From contig NZ_JH806632.1 in the NCBI RefSeq assembly GCF_000295095.1, positions 215,219 to 279,218 on the forward strand: a stretch of 64,000 nt of DNA, read 5' to 3'. This stretch comes from Actinomyces timonensis DSM 23838 (GTDB lineage Bacteria; Actinomycetota; Actinomycetes; Actinomycetales; Actinomycetaceae). Position numbers and translations under genes: made by a program. Of this stretch, positions 1 through 7,847 are shown piece by piece. Numbering within the stretch: the stretch's first letter is position 1; each line of letters starts with the position of its first letter. The notes under the pieces are model-generated. The model saw only the letters and a list, made by a program, of their open reading frames with translations, had not been told where the DNA came from and made no database searches.

Positions 1-111
1 TTCGCCGTCATCAACCTGGGCACGCTCGCCTTCTACGCGCGATTCCTGCCCGAGACGAAGGGCCATTCCCTGGAGTCCCTCGAGCGCCACTTCGAGCAGC
101 GCTACTCCTGA
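1..111 (+). CDS. MFS sugar transporter, C-terminal fragment
   Basis: The first 36 codons of the window are open in frame 1 and end with TGA at 109-111. The peptide contains the motif LPETKGHSLESLE, the conserved end of the last transmembrane segment in sugar-porter (SP) family MFS proteins. The rest of the gene lies outside the window, so the substrate cannot be judged. It converges on the osmoprotectant operon that ends at 181. Confidence 0.75.
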   Translation, partial: FAVINLGTLAFYARFLPETKGHSLESLERHFEQRYS

Positions 112-180
112 AGGCGCGCCGCCCGGGGCCGGGCTTCCCGATCCCGAGCCGCAGCCGCCCACTCCCCGCCGCCCGGGGCC

Positions 181-1200
181 TCAGACGAGGCCCTGGGCGG
201 CCAGCCAGTCGGCGGCGATGACCTCAGCGGCCAGTTGCTCCCCGGTGGAGCGGGCGTTGAGGGCGCGCAGCTCGCCCGGGGCGAGGCGCGCGCAGACCGC
301 CTCGATGGCCTCCACGGCCGGGGCGGCGAGGCTCTCGGCGACGAGCGGCGTGACGCGCTGGGGCGCGATGAGCCCGGCGGGGTCCTCCAGCACCACGAGG
401 CCGTTGGCCTCGATGGCGGGATCGGAGGAGTAGATGTCGGCGACGTCGACGCTCCCGTCGGTCAGCGCCTTGACGGTGAGCGGCCCGCCGGAGTCCTCCA
501 CGGGGGTGACCTCGACGTCGACGCCGTAGACGGACTTGACGCCCGCGGGCCCGTAGGGGCGGGCGATGAACTCGCTGTTGGCGGCCATGCTCACGCCGCG
601 CCCGAGACTGGCGAGGTCGCCGATGGAGACCAGGCCGTGTGCCTCGGCGCTGGAGCGGGTGACGGCGAAGGAGTCCTGGTCGGTCGCCTCGGCCGGGGGC
701 AGGACCCGCAGTCCGGCGGGAAGGACGCGGGCCAGCTCCTCCTGGACGGCGTCGGCTGTGGCGGGGCTGGGGCTCGCAGCTCCCCCGCCGCTCCCCGTGC
801 CCTCAGCACCCTCACTGCCCTCAGTGCTCCCGCCGCTCCCGGCGGGGCTTGCGCTCGCCGTCACCGAGGAGCGCTGGTAGTACTGCAGGAGGTTGCCGCC
901 GTACTCGGGGATGACGTCGATGGAGCCGCTGGCGATCTCGGGCAGGTAGGCCTCGCGCTGGCCGATGCGGAACTCCCGCTGGACCGTGAGCCCCTTGGCC
1001 TCGATGGCCTGGGCGAAGAGCTCGGCGATGATCTCGTTGGAGTAGTACTGCTGGCTGCCGACGACGACGGCGCCGCGCCGGCGGTGGACGGCGAAGGGGT
1101 TCGCGTTGGAGCAGCCCGCCAGGAGGGCGGCGGTGCTGGCGCCCAGGCCCACGAGCATGGCGCGCCGGGTCGGCGGGGCGGGGCGGTTCAGGCGGTTCAT
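181..1200 (-). CDS. Osmoprotectant ABC transporter substrate-binding lipoprotein (OpuC/ProX-like)
   Basis: A 339-aa extracytoplasmic binding protein, expected to capture glycine betaine, choline or a related compatible solute. A Tat/Sec-like signal (twin Arg in PPTRRAML) leads to a lipobox LLAGC near residue 27, so it should be a lipoprotein. The mature part has the features of the QAT-type binding fold, including VVGSQQYYSNEIIAELFAQ and DVIPEYGGNLLQYY. A Gly/Ser/Glu-rich insertion near residues 115-145 is unusual and may be a flexible loop. The start ATG overlaps the stop of the upstream permease (ATGA), so it is the last gene of a translationally coupled four-gene operon. Confidence 0.85.
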   Translation of the reverse strand: MNRLNRPAPPTRRAMLVGLGASTAALLAGCSNANPFAVHRRRGAVVVGSQQYYSNEIIAELFAQAIEAKGLTVQREFRIGQREAYLPEIASGSIDVIPEYGGNLLQYYQRSSVTASASPAGSGGSTEGSEGAEGTGSGGGAASPSPATADAVQEELARVLPAGLRVLPPAEATDQDSFAVTRSSAEAHGLVSIGDLASLGRGVSMAANSEFIARPYGPAGVKSVYGVDVEVTPVEDSGGPLTVKALTDGSVDVADIYSSDPAIEANGLVVLEDPAGLIAPQRVTPLVAESLAAPAVEAIEAVCARLAPGELRALNARSTGEQLAAEVIAADWLAAQGLV

Positions 1201-1877
1201 GAGGCCTCCTCGCGACGCTGCCGGGATCCCGCGGGGGCGCTGGCACGCTGGAGGAGCGCGAAGAGCGCCTCCGAGACGAGCGCCAGGGCGATGACCAGGA
1301 GCGCGGCGGCGAGCATGATCGGGTAGTCCTGGGTCTTCAGGCCGAGGAACATGAGCCGCCCCAGGCCCCCCGCGCCGGTGTAGGCCGCCAGGGTGCCTGT
1401 GGCGATGACCTGCAGGGAGGCGGCGCGCAGGCCGCCGAGCATGATGGGGGCGCCCAGCGGCATCTCGACCCGCGTGAGGATCTGGAGGGGGCTCATGCCC
1501 GCCCCCCGGGCGCCGTCGACGGCGGTGGGGTCCACGGACTCCACGCCCGAGTAGGCCCCGGCGAGGGCGGAGGGCAGGGCGAGGATGACCAGGGCGAGCA
1601 TGGGGGCGGCGAGCCCGATGCCCAGCGCCAGGCCGAACATGGTGATGAGTCCCAGGGTGGGCAGGGCGCGCACGGCACCGGTGAGCGTGATGACGAGGGC
1701 CCGCCCGTGGCCGGTGTGCCCGATCCACCATCCGATGGGCATCCCGATGAGGGCGGCGATCGCCACGGCGGCCAGCGAGTAGGCGGCGTGCTGGGCCAGG
1801 AGCCGGGCGATGCCCATGGAGCCGGACCAGTGGGCGCCGTCGGCGATATAGGCGAGGGCTTCCAGGAGGAGTCTCAT
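1197..1877 (-). CDS. Osmoprotectant ABC transporter permease (second)
   Basis: A 226-aa inner-membrane permease of the binding-protein-dependent (BPD) family. Hydrophobic segments alternate with the EAA-type cytoplasmic loop (GARGAGMSPLQILTRVEMPLG), which contacts the ATPase. It starts with MRLLLEALAYIADG, the ATG overlapping the preceding permease stop as ATGA, and its own stop overlaps the binding-protein start. OpuC-type systems normally have two such permeases, so this gene and its partner at 1874-2536 complete the channel. Confidence 0.88.
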   Translation of the reverse strand: MRLLLEALAYIADGAHWSGSMGIARLLAQHAAYSLAAVAIAALIGMPIGWWIGHTGHGRALVITLTGAVRALPTLGLITMFGLALGIGLAAPMLALVILALPSALAGAYSGVESVDPTAVDGARGAGMSPLQILTRVEMPLGAPIMLGGLRAASLQVIATGTLAAYTGAGGLGRLMFLGLKTQDYPIMLAAALLVIALALVSEALFALLQRASAPAGSRQRREEAS

Positions 1878-2536
1878 GCGGCGGTCCTCCCTCTCCGGGC
1901 GCCACCGCCGCGGGTCCAGGGCATGAGGAGGCGTCCGCCGGCCACGATGAGCAGGTCCACCACGAGAGCGGTCAGGGCGGTGAGGCCCACCCCGGCGATG
2001 ATCTCGGGCCAGATGCCCCGCTCGAAGCCGTCGGTGAAGAGCCAGCCGAGGCTGCGCACGCCGAGGACCGCGCCGACCGTGGTCAGGGAGATCGTGGAGA
2101 CTGTGGCGACCCTCAGGGCGGCGACGATCGCCGGGCCCGCCAGGGGCAGCTCGACGCCGAGGAATCGGCGCAGGCGCCCCATGCCCATCGCCGTGGCGGC
2201 GTCGAGGGCGCGGTGGTCGACGGCGTCGAGGGCCTCGACGGTGGCGGGGACGAGGAGGGCGAGGGCGTAGAGGGCCAGGGCGACGACGACGTTGAGGGTC
2301 GATCGGATGCCGGTGGCCAGGATGATCGGCAGGATGACGAACAGCGCGAGGGAGGGGATCGCGTAGAGGAGGGACGCGGCGGTGGTGATGAGGCCGCGCA
2401 GGGGGCGGACCCGCTGGGCCAGGCGCGCCAGGGGAATGGTGATGAGCAGGGCGACGGCGATCGCGGGCAGCGCCTGGGCGAGGTGGGAGCCCAGGCAGCT
2501 GAGGATGAGGCTGCGACTGGCCAGGATCCAGGTCAT
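1874..2536 (-). CDS. Osmoprotectant ABC transporter permease (first)
   Basis: A 220-aa permease of the BPD transport family with about five hydrophobic segments. The EAA-like loop is visible as DAATAMGMGRLRRFLGVELPL, the docking site for the ATPase encoded just upstream. The start codon (MTWILASRS) overlaps the ATPase stop by four bases (ATGA), as do the other junctions of this operon. Together with the second permease it would form the translocation pore for a quaternary-amine osmoprotectant. Confidence 0.87.
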   Translation of the reverse strand: MTWILASRSLILSCLGSHLAQALPAIAVALLITIPLARLAQRVRPLRGLITTAASLLYAIPSLALFVILPIILATGIRSTLNVVVALALYALALLVPATVEALDAVDHRALDAATAMGMGRLRRFLGVELPLAGPAIVAALRVATVSTISLTTVGAVLGVRSLGWLFTDGFERGIWPEIIAGVGLTALTALVVDLLIVAGGRLLMPWTRGGGARRGRTAA

Positions 2537-3432
2537 GGACGGGGCACCTCGGCGCGCTCGGGCGCGGGGGCCGCTGCTGCGGGGGGCACCGCTGCCGGGG
2601 CCAGCGCGGGGCTGGCGCCGGAGTCGCGCACGGCGGTCTCGCGCAGGCGGGAGGCGCGGATGTCGTCGTCGAGGCCGAGGAAGCGCTCGACGAAGGCGTC
2701 GGCCGGGTGGTGGAGGATCTGCGGGCCGCTCCCGCGCTGGGCGATGCGGGCGCCCTCGCGCAGGACGATGATCTCGTCGCCCAGGGCCAGGGCCTCGTCG
2801 ACGTCGTGGGTGACGAACAGGATCGTCTTGCCGAGCTCGCGCTGGAGGCGGGCGGTCTCGGCCTGCAGCTCGCGGCGCACGAGGGGGTCGACGGCGCCGA
2901 AGGGCTCGTCCATGAGGAGGATCGCGGGGTCGGCAGCGAGCGCGCGGGCGACCCCGACCCTCTGGGCCTGCCCGCCGGAGAGCTCGTGGGGGTAGCGCTC
3001 GGCCAGGGCCGGGTCGAGGCCGAGGATGTCCATGAGCTCGTGGGCGCGGTGGGCGGCCTGCGCCCGGCCAGTGCCGTTGAGGCGGGGCACGAGGGTGATG
3101 TTGTCGATGACGCGGCGATGCGGCAGGAGGCCGCCGTTCTGCATGACGTAGCCGATGGAGCGGCGCAGGGCGACGGGGTCGCGCCCCGCGACGTCCTCGC
3201 CGTCGATGAGGACGCGCCCGCTGGAGGGCTCGACCATCCGGTTGACCATGCGCATGAGCGTCGTCTTGCCCGAGCCCGACGAGCCGAGCAGGACGGTGGT
3301 GGTGCCCGGCGCGATCGTGGCGCTGAAGGCGTCGACGGCGGGGCCTGCGGCGGTGCCCGTTCCCTGGCGCTTGGCGCGCCGGGGGACGGGGTAGCGCTTG
3401 GTGACGGAGTCGAACTCGATCTCGCCACTCAT
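2533..3432 (-). CDS. Osmoprotectant ABC transporter ATP-binding protein
   Basis: A 299-aa ATPase and first gene of the four-gene osmoprotectant operon. Walker A is GSSGSGKT, the signature is LSGGQAQR, Walker B is ILLMDEPFGAVD and the switch His is in FVTHD. These match the OpuCA/ProV group. There is no CBS pair; the C-terminus after about residue 240 is an Ala/Pro-rich tail instead, so ionic-strength gating through CBS domains is not expected. The start was placed at MSGEIEF because a GAGGAG Shine-Dalgarno lies 9 nt upstream; an in-frame extension to 3525 has no such site. Confidence 0.9.
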   Translation of the reverse strand: MSGEIEFDSVTKRYPVPRRAKRQGTGTAAGPAVDAFSATIAPGTTTVLLGSSGSGKTTLMRMVNRMVEPSSGRVLIDGEDVAGRDPVALRRSIGYVMQNGGLLPHRRVIDNITLVPRLNGTGRAQAAHRAHELMDILGLDPALAERYPHELSGGQAQRVGVARALAADPAILLMDEPFGAVDPLVRRELQAETARLQRELGKTILFVTHDVDEALALGDEIIVLREGARIAQRGSGPQILHHPADAFVERFLGLDDDIRASRLRETAVRDSGASPALAPAAVPPAAAAPAPERAEVPRP

Positions 3433-3743
3433 CGATGTGCTCTCCTCGTGGTGTGGGCCTGGGTTGCCACCCATTCGGTCTGGGCATCTCGCGACGCCGC
3501 GGGTGCTGTCCGCACGGGCCAACACCCGATCGGGCTATCCCATTCCCCGCACCTGGGAAGGGCCTCCATGCCCGCTCCGAATCCTCGCAGAATCCTCGAC
3601 GCCGGCGACATTCTGCACCCAACCTGCGGCCACAACATGGCGACGGCGAGGCGACGGCCCACCCGAGGTACCGCTGCCGCGCGTCCACCCTCCCGCCCCT
3701 TCATCGAGACCGGTCAATATCAGGATCGAAACCGGCGGCGGGT
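3433..3743. other. Intergenic region upstream of the osmoprotectant operon
   Basis: About 310 bases without a supported gene. It should contain the promoter of the minus-strand operon starting at 3432. At 3706-3735 it has a 30-base motif, GAGACCGGTC plus ATCAGGATCGAAACCGG, that recurs at about 27608-27637. It also directly follows the stop codon of an IS30-like transposase scrap, so the motif may be either a transposon end or a regulatory site. Confidence 0.4.
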
Positions 3744-3818
3744 TCAGGTGGTGGTTGCACCGTTGATGATCTCGTTGAGTTTCTCAGATGGGGTCATGGC
3801 GTTCAACACCAGGCGGGG
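3744..3818 (-). pseudogene. IS30-like transposase C-terminal remnant
   Basis: Reading the minus strand, about 24 codons ending in TGA at 3744 encode RLVLNAMTPSEKLNEIINGA followed by TTT. This resembles the last residues of IS30-family transposases, where an N-R-P-R stretch leads into a T-P-x-E-x-L helix. No DDE catalytic residues or helix-turn-helix remain. The fragment ends just short of the VOC gene at 3835, so the element was largely deleted. The call rests on a short match and could be coincidental. Confidence 0.45.
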
Positions 3819-3834
3819 GCCTCCCGCCGTCGGC

Positions 3835-4227
3835 TCAGCGGTACGCGGCCACGATCTCCACGCGGTTCCCCTCCGGATCGAGGAGGGCGGCCTCGTAGTA
3901 GCCATCGCCTGTGCGGCGCGGGCCGTCGACCACCTCGACGCCTCCCTCGCGCAGTCTCCGCGCGAGGTCATCCACGGCGTCGGTGTCCTCGACGGCGAAG
4001 GAGACATGCGCCCAGCCGAACCGGTCCCCCGCGCCGTCATCGGCGACGTCGGGGCGGGTCATGAGCTCCAGGCGCGCGCCTCCGCCGAAATCGAGGATGT
4101 AGGTGCGCAGGCCGGTGCGGGGATTGTGGTAGAGCTCGTTGGGCCTCCCGCCGAACCAGGTGGCGTAGAACTCCCTGGCCCCCTCGAGGTCCCTCACCCA
4201 CACAGCGGCGTGATCGATCGTGGGCAT
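3835..4227 (-). CDS. VOC (glyoxalase/bleomycin-resistance) family protein
   Basis: A 130-aa single-domain vicinal-oxygen-chelate protein. It begins MPTIDHAAVWVRDLEGAREF, the usual first beta-alpha-beta unit with a metal-ligand His at position 6. A second module starts at GWAHVSFAVEDTDAVDDL and ends in LLDPEGNRVEIV, where the Glu is a typical ligand. This pattern fits small lactoylglutathione-lyase-like or antibiotic-sequestering members; the substrate cannot be read from sequence. A GGAGGA Shine-Dalgarno lies just upstream of the ATG. Confidence 0.8.
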   Translation of the reverse strand: MPTIDHAAVWVRDLEGAREFYATWFGGRPNELYHNPRTGLRTYILDFGGGARLELMTRPDVADDGAGDRFGWAHVSFAVEDTDAVDDLARRLREGGVEVVDGPRRTGDGYYEAALLDPEGNRVEIVAAYR

Positions 4228-4237
4228 ATCGTCCTCC

Positions 4238-5287
4238 TCAGCGCGTTCCCACGCGCGGTGGCGCGGGCTCTCCGGTGAATGCGGATGCCGGCCCGCAGAT
4301 GAGAAGCATCGCTGCCGGGATCTCAACATAGACATGGTAGGCGGCCAGCGTCGAGTAGAGCTGGTTGCCCTGGCGGGAATCCATGACGAACAGGACGAGC
4401 AGGATCGCTCCCGTGACCAGGGCGAGCACCGGGACCCTCCACCTCCGCAGTCGTGGGATCGCGCGATCGAAACTCGTGTTGATCTCCGGCGCGGCCCACG
4501 GCAGGAAAGCCACCCAGACCACATAGTGCATGGAATGGGTGAACGCGAAGCAGGCGAGGTAGCGGGCCTCCAGGCCTGCGGCGCTGCCCGGCGGGGTCGC
4601 GGAGGAGGTGAGCAGGTCCGCCAGCGAGGACCATGTGGAGACGATGCCCGGCTCAGTGCTGATCCAGGCATCCAGGGCCCCGGAGATGAAGACGAGTGGC
4701 ACCACGAGCGCCCAGAGGCACTGGACCGCCATGAACGCCCTGCGCCGCGCCGTCGAGGAGATCCGGCGCGACCAGTCCCAGAGGAAGATCAACGGGACGG
4801 CGTTGTGGGCGTGGGTGAGGGCGCAGAGGTACCAGTCCTCGCGAATCATGCAGGCGACGGCCAGTGGCACCGCGACGGCGATGACGATCAGCGCCGTTCG
4901 ACGCCGCAGCACGAGCACCGCCATAAGCGCCAGCAGCGCGTAGGCGATCCCGATCTCCGCGGCGCTGCCGACGCCGGGCAGCATCACGCCGAGGATCCGG
5001 GAGAGCGCGGCGAAGGACAGGATCGCGACGATGGCCCAGCCCAGGGTGGGTCGGTTGATGGGCGCGAAGCGGCCGACGACGTAGCGCAGCTCGAGGACCA
5101 CATGCGCCATCCCGCAGAAAGCCAGCCCGATGACGCTCACGGGGGTGGCCCAGCGGATGGAGGCGGCGGCGAGGAGGACGGTGGCGGCGCCGAAGGCCGC
5201 GGTGACGAGGCGGGCACGCCCATCTGGAAGGCGCGGCGGGGGTGGATCGAGCGCGGCCCTCGCGGCGTTGCGATCGGGGCGGGGCAC
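4238..5287 (-). CDS. Polytopic membrane protein with conserved-looking His motifs
   Basis: A 349-aa protein with about nine to ten hydrophobic segments from residue 28 onward. Intramembrane-looking His clusters stand out: GMAHVVLELRYVVGRF, LTHAHNAVPLIFLW and FTHSMHYVVWVAFLPW. The spacing recalls His-coordinated membrane enzymes such as the Brp/Blh carotenoid-cleavage group, but I do not recognise a definite family. It ends 10 bases from the VOC gene start, so the two are probably co-transcribed. The function is unknown. Confidence 0.7.
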   Translation of the reverse strand: MPRPDRNAARAALDPPPPRLPDGRARLVTAAFGAATVLLAAASIRWATPVSVIGLAFCGMAHVVLELRYVVGRFAPINRPTLGWAIVAILSFAALSRILGVMLPGVGSAAEIGIAYALLALMAVLVLRRRTALIVIAVAVPLAVACMIREDWYLCALTHAHNAVPLIFLWDWSRRISSTARRRAFMAVQCLWALVVPLVFISGALDAWISTEPGIVSTWSSLADLLTSSATPPGSAAGLEARYLACFAFTHSMHYVVWVAFLPWAAPEINTSFDRAIPRLRRWRVPVLALVTGAILLVLFVMDSRQGNQLYSTLAAYHVYVEIPAAMLLICGPASAFTGEPAPPRVGTR

Positions 5288-5291
5288 GGCT

Positions 5292-5540
5292 CTACTTCCG
5301 CCGGGAGAGGATGATCGCGATGATGGCGACGACGAGGATGATGACGACGACGATCAGCGCGACGAGCAGGAGCGGGGAGCTCCCCGACGTGACCTCGTCG
5401 ACTGGATCGGGGGCGACATCCAGGGGCAGAAGCTCTCCCCCCGGCCCCCGGAGGCGGGAGCCGGGCAAGCCGATGCCCCGAGCGGGAGCGAAGGGCAGGG
5501 AGGACGCGAGTGCGACAATCCAGAGGGCGAAGGGAATCAT
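5292..5540 (-). CDS. Small secreted or membrane-anchored protein
   Basis: An 82-aa protein. The N-terminus (MIPFALWIVALASSLPFAPA) looks like a signal peptide. A short linker is followed by a strong transmembrane helix (LLLVALIVVVIILVVAIIAI) and a basic tail SRRK. This layout suggests a single-pass protein with a small exported domain. It is 4 bases upstream of the 349-aa membrane protein and diverges from the gene at 5574. No family is recognised. Confidence 0.5.
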   Translation of the reverse strand: MIPFALWIVALASSLPFAPARGIGLPGSRLRGPGGELLPLDVAPDPVDEVTSGSSPLLLVALIVVVIILVVAIIAIILSRRK

Positions 5541-5573
5541 GGCATCCAGTGTCGCCCTGAGGAGGAGGTGATT

Positions 5574-6014
5574 GTGAGCGTTTGGTCGAGTTGGTGGCCC
5601 GCCGCCTTGGACGGCGAGTGGACGATGGCCTTCCTCCTCACCCTCGCCATCGAGGTCCCGGTCTATATGACCTGCTCGGGGCTTCTGGGATGGTGGGCGA
5701 CGGGCAGGACGCCCGGGGGCGGGCGCGGCACCGCACCGAAACGCGCCCCGGACCACGCCCCGTCCCGCCCGGCTCACGCGCTTGGCTGGTCGCTCGCGGT
5801 CAACCTCACTCATCCGCTGCTGTGGCTGGCCGCCCCTCCGACCCTGGCGCTGCTCGTCGTGGCGGAGGCGCTGGTCGCCGCAGTCGAGGGGCTGGCGTGG
5901 TGCTGGGCGTGGTGGCACCGCGGGGTCAGGGATCGACTCGTCGCCGGTGGTCTGGTGACAGCGGGCCTGGCCAATGCCCTGTCATGGCTGACGGGCATTC
6001 TCCTCTTCGCCTAG
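5574..6014 (+). CDS. Small polytopic membrane protein
   Basis: A 146-aa membrane protein starting at a GTG (VSVWSSWWPA) that follows a strong GAGGAGG Shine-Dalgarno by about 6 nt. Four hydrophobic segments are visible, with a Gly/Arg/Pro-rich loop after the first two and the motif NLTHPLLWL in the third. An upstream GTG two codons earlier is possible but fits the ribosome-binding site less well. It diverges from the 82-aa gene, and a shared promoter region is likely. No function is assigned. Confidence 0.6.
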   Translation: MSVWSSWWPAALDGEWTMAFLLTLAIEVPVYMTCSGLLGWWATGRTPGGGRGTAPKRAPDHAPSRPAHALGWSLAVNLTHPLLWLAAPPTLALLVVAEALVAAVEGLAWCWAWWHRGVRDRLVAGGLVTAGLANALSWLTGILLFA

Positions 6015-6048
6015 TGCTTCAAGCGCGCCGCAGCGCCGCGCCGCCGCC

Positions 6049-7359
6049 TCAGACGACCACGGCACCGATGACGAATCCCAGGGCGACGGTGACGATGATC
6101 GCCGCCGTGCCCGGCAGGACGAAGGGGTGCGCGAAGACATTGCTGCCGACCCGCGTGGACCCGGTGTCGTCCATCTCCATGGCGGCGACCGTCGTCGGGT
6201 AGTTGGGCAGGAGGTAGTAGTTCGCTACCGCCGGGTAGCTCGCCACGAGCGCGACCGCGGGGAGCCCGAGCCCCACCATGAGCGGCATGAAGGCGCTGGT
6301 CGTGGCCGCGTGGGAGAACATGAGCGGGGCGGCGAAGTAGAAGAACACTGCGGCCAGCCAGGGCGCCGACTGCAGCGGCCCGGACAGCGCGTCGGAGATC
6401 GTGCTGGTGTAGTGCGTGACGAAGGTGTTCCCGAGCCAGGCCAGTCCCATGATGCACACGGCGGCGGTCATGCCGGCGCGGAAGGTGTCCTGGGAGGTGA
6501 TCGACGCCGTCGGCTTCTTGGCGAGCACGCAGATGAGCGCCGCCGTGGTGAGCATGATGAGCATGATGGCGACGGTGGAGTCCATGGGCGCGTCCTTCAC
6601 GAGCCCGAGCTCCTCCGAGGTGATCGTGGCGTAGGCGACGGCGGCGATGAGCGCGCCGATGAAGAGCCAGAGGCTGGTGACGGCGGCGGGAGCGGCCACG
6701 TAGGAGTCGTCCCCTGCCGTGGAGGGCTTGATGAGGCCGGCGGCCTTGCGCTCCTTGTAGACCGGGTCGTCGGCGAGCTCGCAGCCCTGGCGCGCCGAGA
6801 CGATCGCGCCGACGGCGCATCCGATGAAGGTCGTGGGGACGACGACGGCGAGGCACTCGAGGTAGCCGACGCCGATGGGCTCGAGCGCGACGACGAGAGC
6901 CACCATCGCCGCGGAGATCGGGGAGGCCGCCACTCCCACCTGCGACGCGACGACGGCGATGGACAGGGGGCGCGAGGGCCGGATGGAGTGCTCCTTGCAG
7001 ACGTCGACGATGACGGGGATGACGGAGTACGCGGTGTGCCCGGTGCCGCACAGGAAGGACATGAGGAAGGTGACGAAGGGCGCCAGGTAGACGATATGGC
7101 TGGGGTGGCGCCTCAGCAGCACTTCGGTGAGGTGGACAAGGTGGTCCATGGCGCCCGCGACTTGGAGCGCGGCGACCGTGCAGATGACGGACATGATGAT
7201 CCCGATGACGGACCATGGGACGTCTTTCGTGGTGGCGTCGACGCCCGTGGCGACGAGCACGAGGACGCCGGCGGCGCCCATGAGGCCGATGCCGACGCCG
7301 GCCAGGCGCGCGCCAAGGATGATGAAGACGAGGACGACGAGAATATGGAACCAGATCAT
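6049..7359 (-). CDS. Anaerobic C4-dicarboxylate transporter, DcuA/DcuB family
   Basis: A 436-aa membrane carrier that exchanges fumarate, malate or aspartate for succinate during anaerobic growth. The N-terminus (LVVLVFIILGARLAGVGIG), QVAGAMDHLVHLTE and the loop SQVGVAASPISAAMVAL are hallmarks of the DcuA/DcuB family; length is close to the usual 435-445 aa. It starts at MIWFHILVV with GGAGGC upstream. Fumarase is encoded about 2 kb away, fitting a fumarate-respiring or mixed-acid lifestyle. DcuA and DcuB cannot be separated by eye. Confidence 0.9.
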   Translation of the reverse strand: MIWFHILVVLVFIILGARLAGVGIGLMGAAGVLVLVATGVDATTKDVPWSVIGIIMSVICTVAALQVAGAMDHLVHLTEVLLRRHPSHIVYLAPFVTFLMSFLCGTGHTAYSVIPVIVDVCKEHSIRPSRPLSIAVVASQVGVAASPISAAMVALVVALEPIGVGYLECLAVVVPTTFIGCAVGAIVSARQGCELADDPVYKERKAAGLIKPSTAGDDSYVAAPAAVTSLWLFIGALIAAVAYATITSEELGLVKDAPMDSTVAIMLIMLTTAALICVLAKKPTASITSQDTFRAGMTAAVCIMGLAWLGNTFVTHYTSTISDALSGPLQSAPWLAAVFFYFAAPLMFSHAATTSAFMPLMVGLGLPAVALVASYPAVANYYLLPNYPTTVAAMEMDDTGSTRVGSNVFAHPFVLPGTAAIIVTVALGFVIGAVVV

Positions 7360-7515
7360 GAGGTGCCTCCATTGGCAGAGGTTCCGAGCATCGCGTGCCG
7401 ATTACCCGTGCACCCGAGGATACTGACATCGCGTCACCCTCGCCGCAGTTATCCCAGATAGAGGACGGTTTCACCATCCTCGACACGCCCCCGGGCCCAC
7501 AATAGGAAGCGCATT

Positions 7516-7549
7516 GAAGGCCCGCTCCCTCGACGGCGAGCGGGCCTTC
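7516..7549. terminator. Hairpin terminator, 12-bp stem
   Basis: GAAGGCCCGCTC (7516-7527) pairs perfectly with GAGCGGGCCTTC (7538-7549) around a 10-base loop. It follows the stop codon of the 48-aa minus-strand gene by 19 bases and is a plausible terminator for that gene. Confidence 0.7.
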
Positions 7550-7568
7550 TCGCGATATCCCGCGAGAT

Positions 7569-7715
7569 TTACGCAGCGATCAACGAGTCGGCATCGATGC
7601 GGCCAGCGAGGTAATCGGTGGTGCGGCGAATGCCGTCGCGACGGCTGTCGGCGATGGCGTACCAACGGTCGAGGAGAGCGGAGAAAACAGCGAGAAGACC
7701 ACGGTTGCTGAGCAT
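7569..7715 (-). CDS. 48-aa small protein of unknown function
   Basis: A short gene with good support for translation: AAGGAG lies 8-9 nt before ATG (7715), the frame is open for 48 codons, and a strong hairpin terminator follows 19 bases after TAA. The peptide starts MLSNRGLLAVFSALLDRWYA and is amphipathic in its first half, then basic (SRRDGIRRTTDYLAGRI). It is divergently arranged with the DeoR-type regulator at 7848 across a palindrome-rich control region, so the regulator may control it. I do not recognise the family. Confidence 0.55.
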   Translation of the reverse strand: MLSNRGLLAVFSALLDRWYAIADSRRDGIRRTTDYLAGRIDADSLIAA

Positions 7716-7765
7716 GTCAATCACTCCTTGAATCGATGGAGATCCTTGGAATCTCCTGTCTTATT

Positions 7766-7835
7766 CTTGATGACATCAAGACTAGAAGATCATTTGATCA
7801 TCCGATATGATCACTTCGAAGCAAAACGATCATGC
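7766..7835. promoter_or_regulatory. Operator-like region with a 15-bp palindrome and four GATCA boxes
   Basis: Between the divergent 48-aa gene and the DeoR-type gene lies a perfect palindrome CTTGATGACATCAAG (7766-7780). It is followed by four GATCA-containing sites at 7788-7793, 7795-7800, 7808-7813 and 7828-7833, two of them the full palindrome TGATCA. The region is AT-rich compared with its surroundings. Autoregulation by the adjacent DeoR-type protein is the obvious inference. Confidence 0.55.
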
Positions 7836-7847
7836 ATGGAGGGCGTC

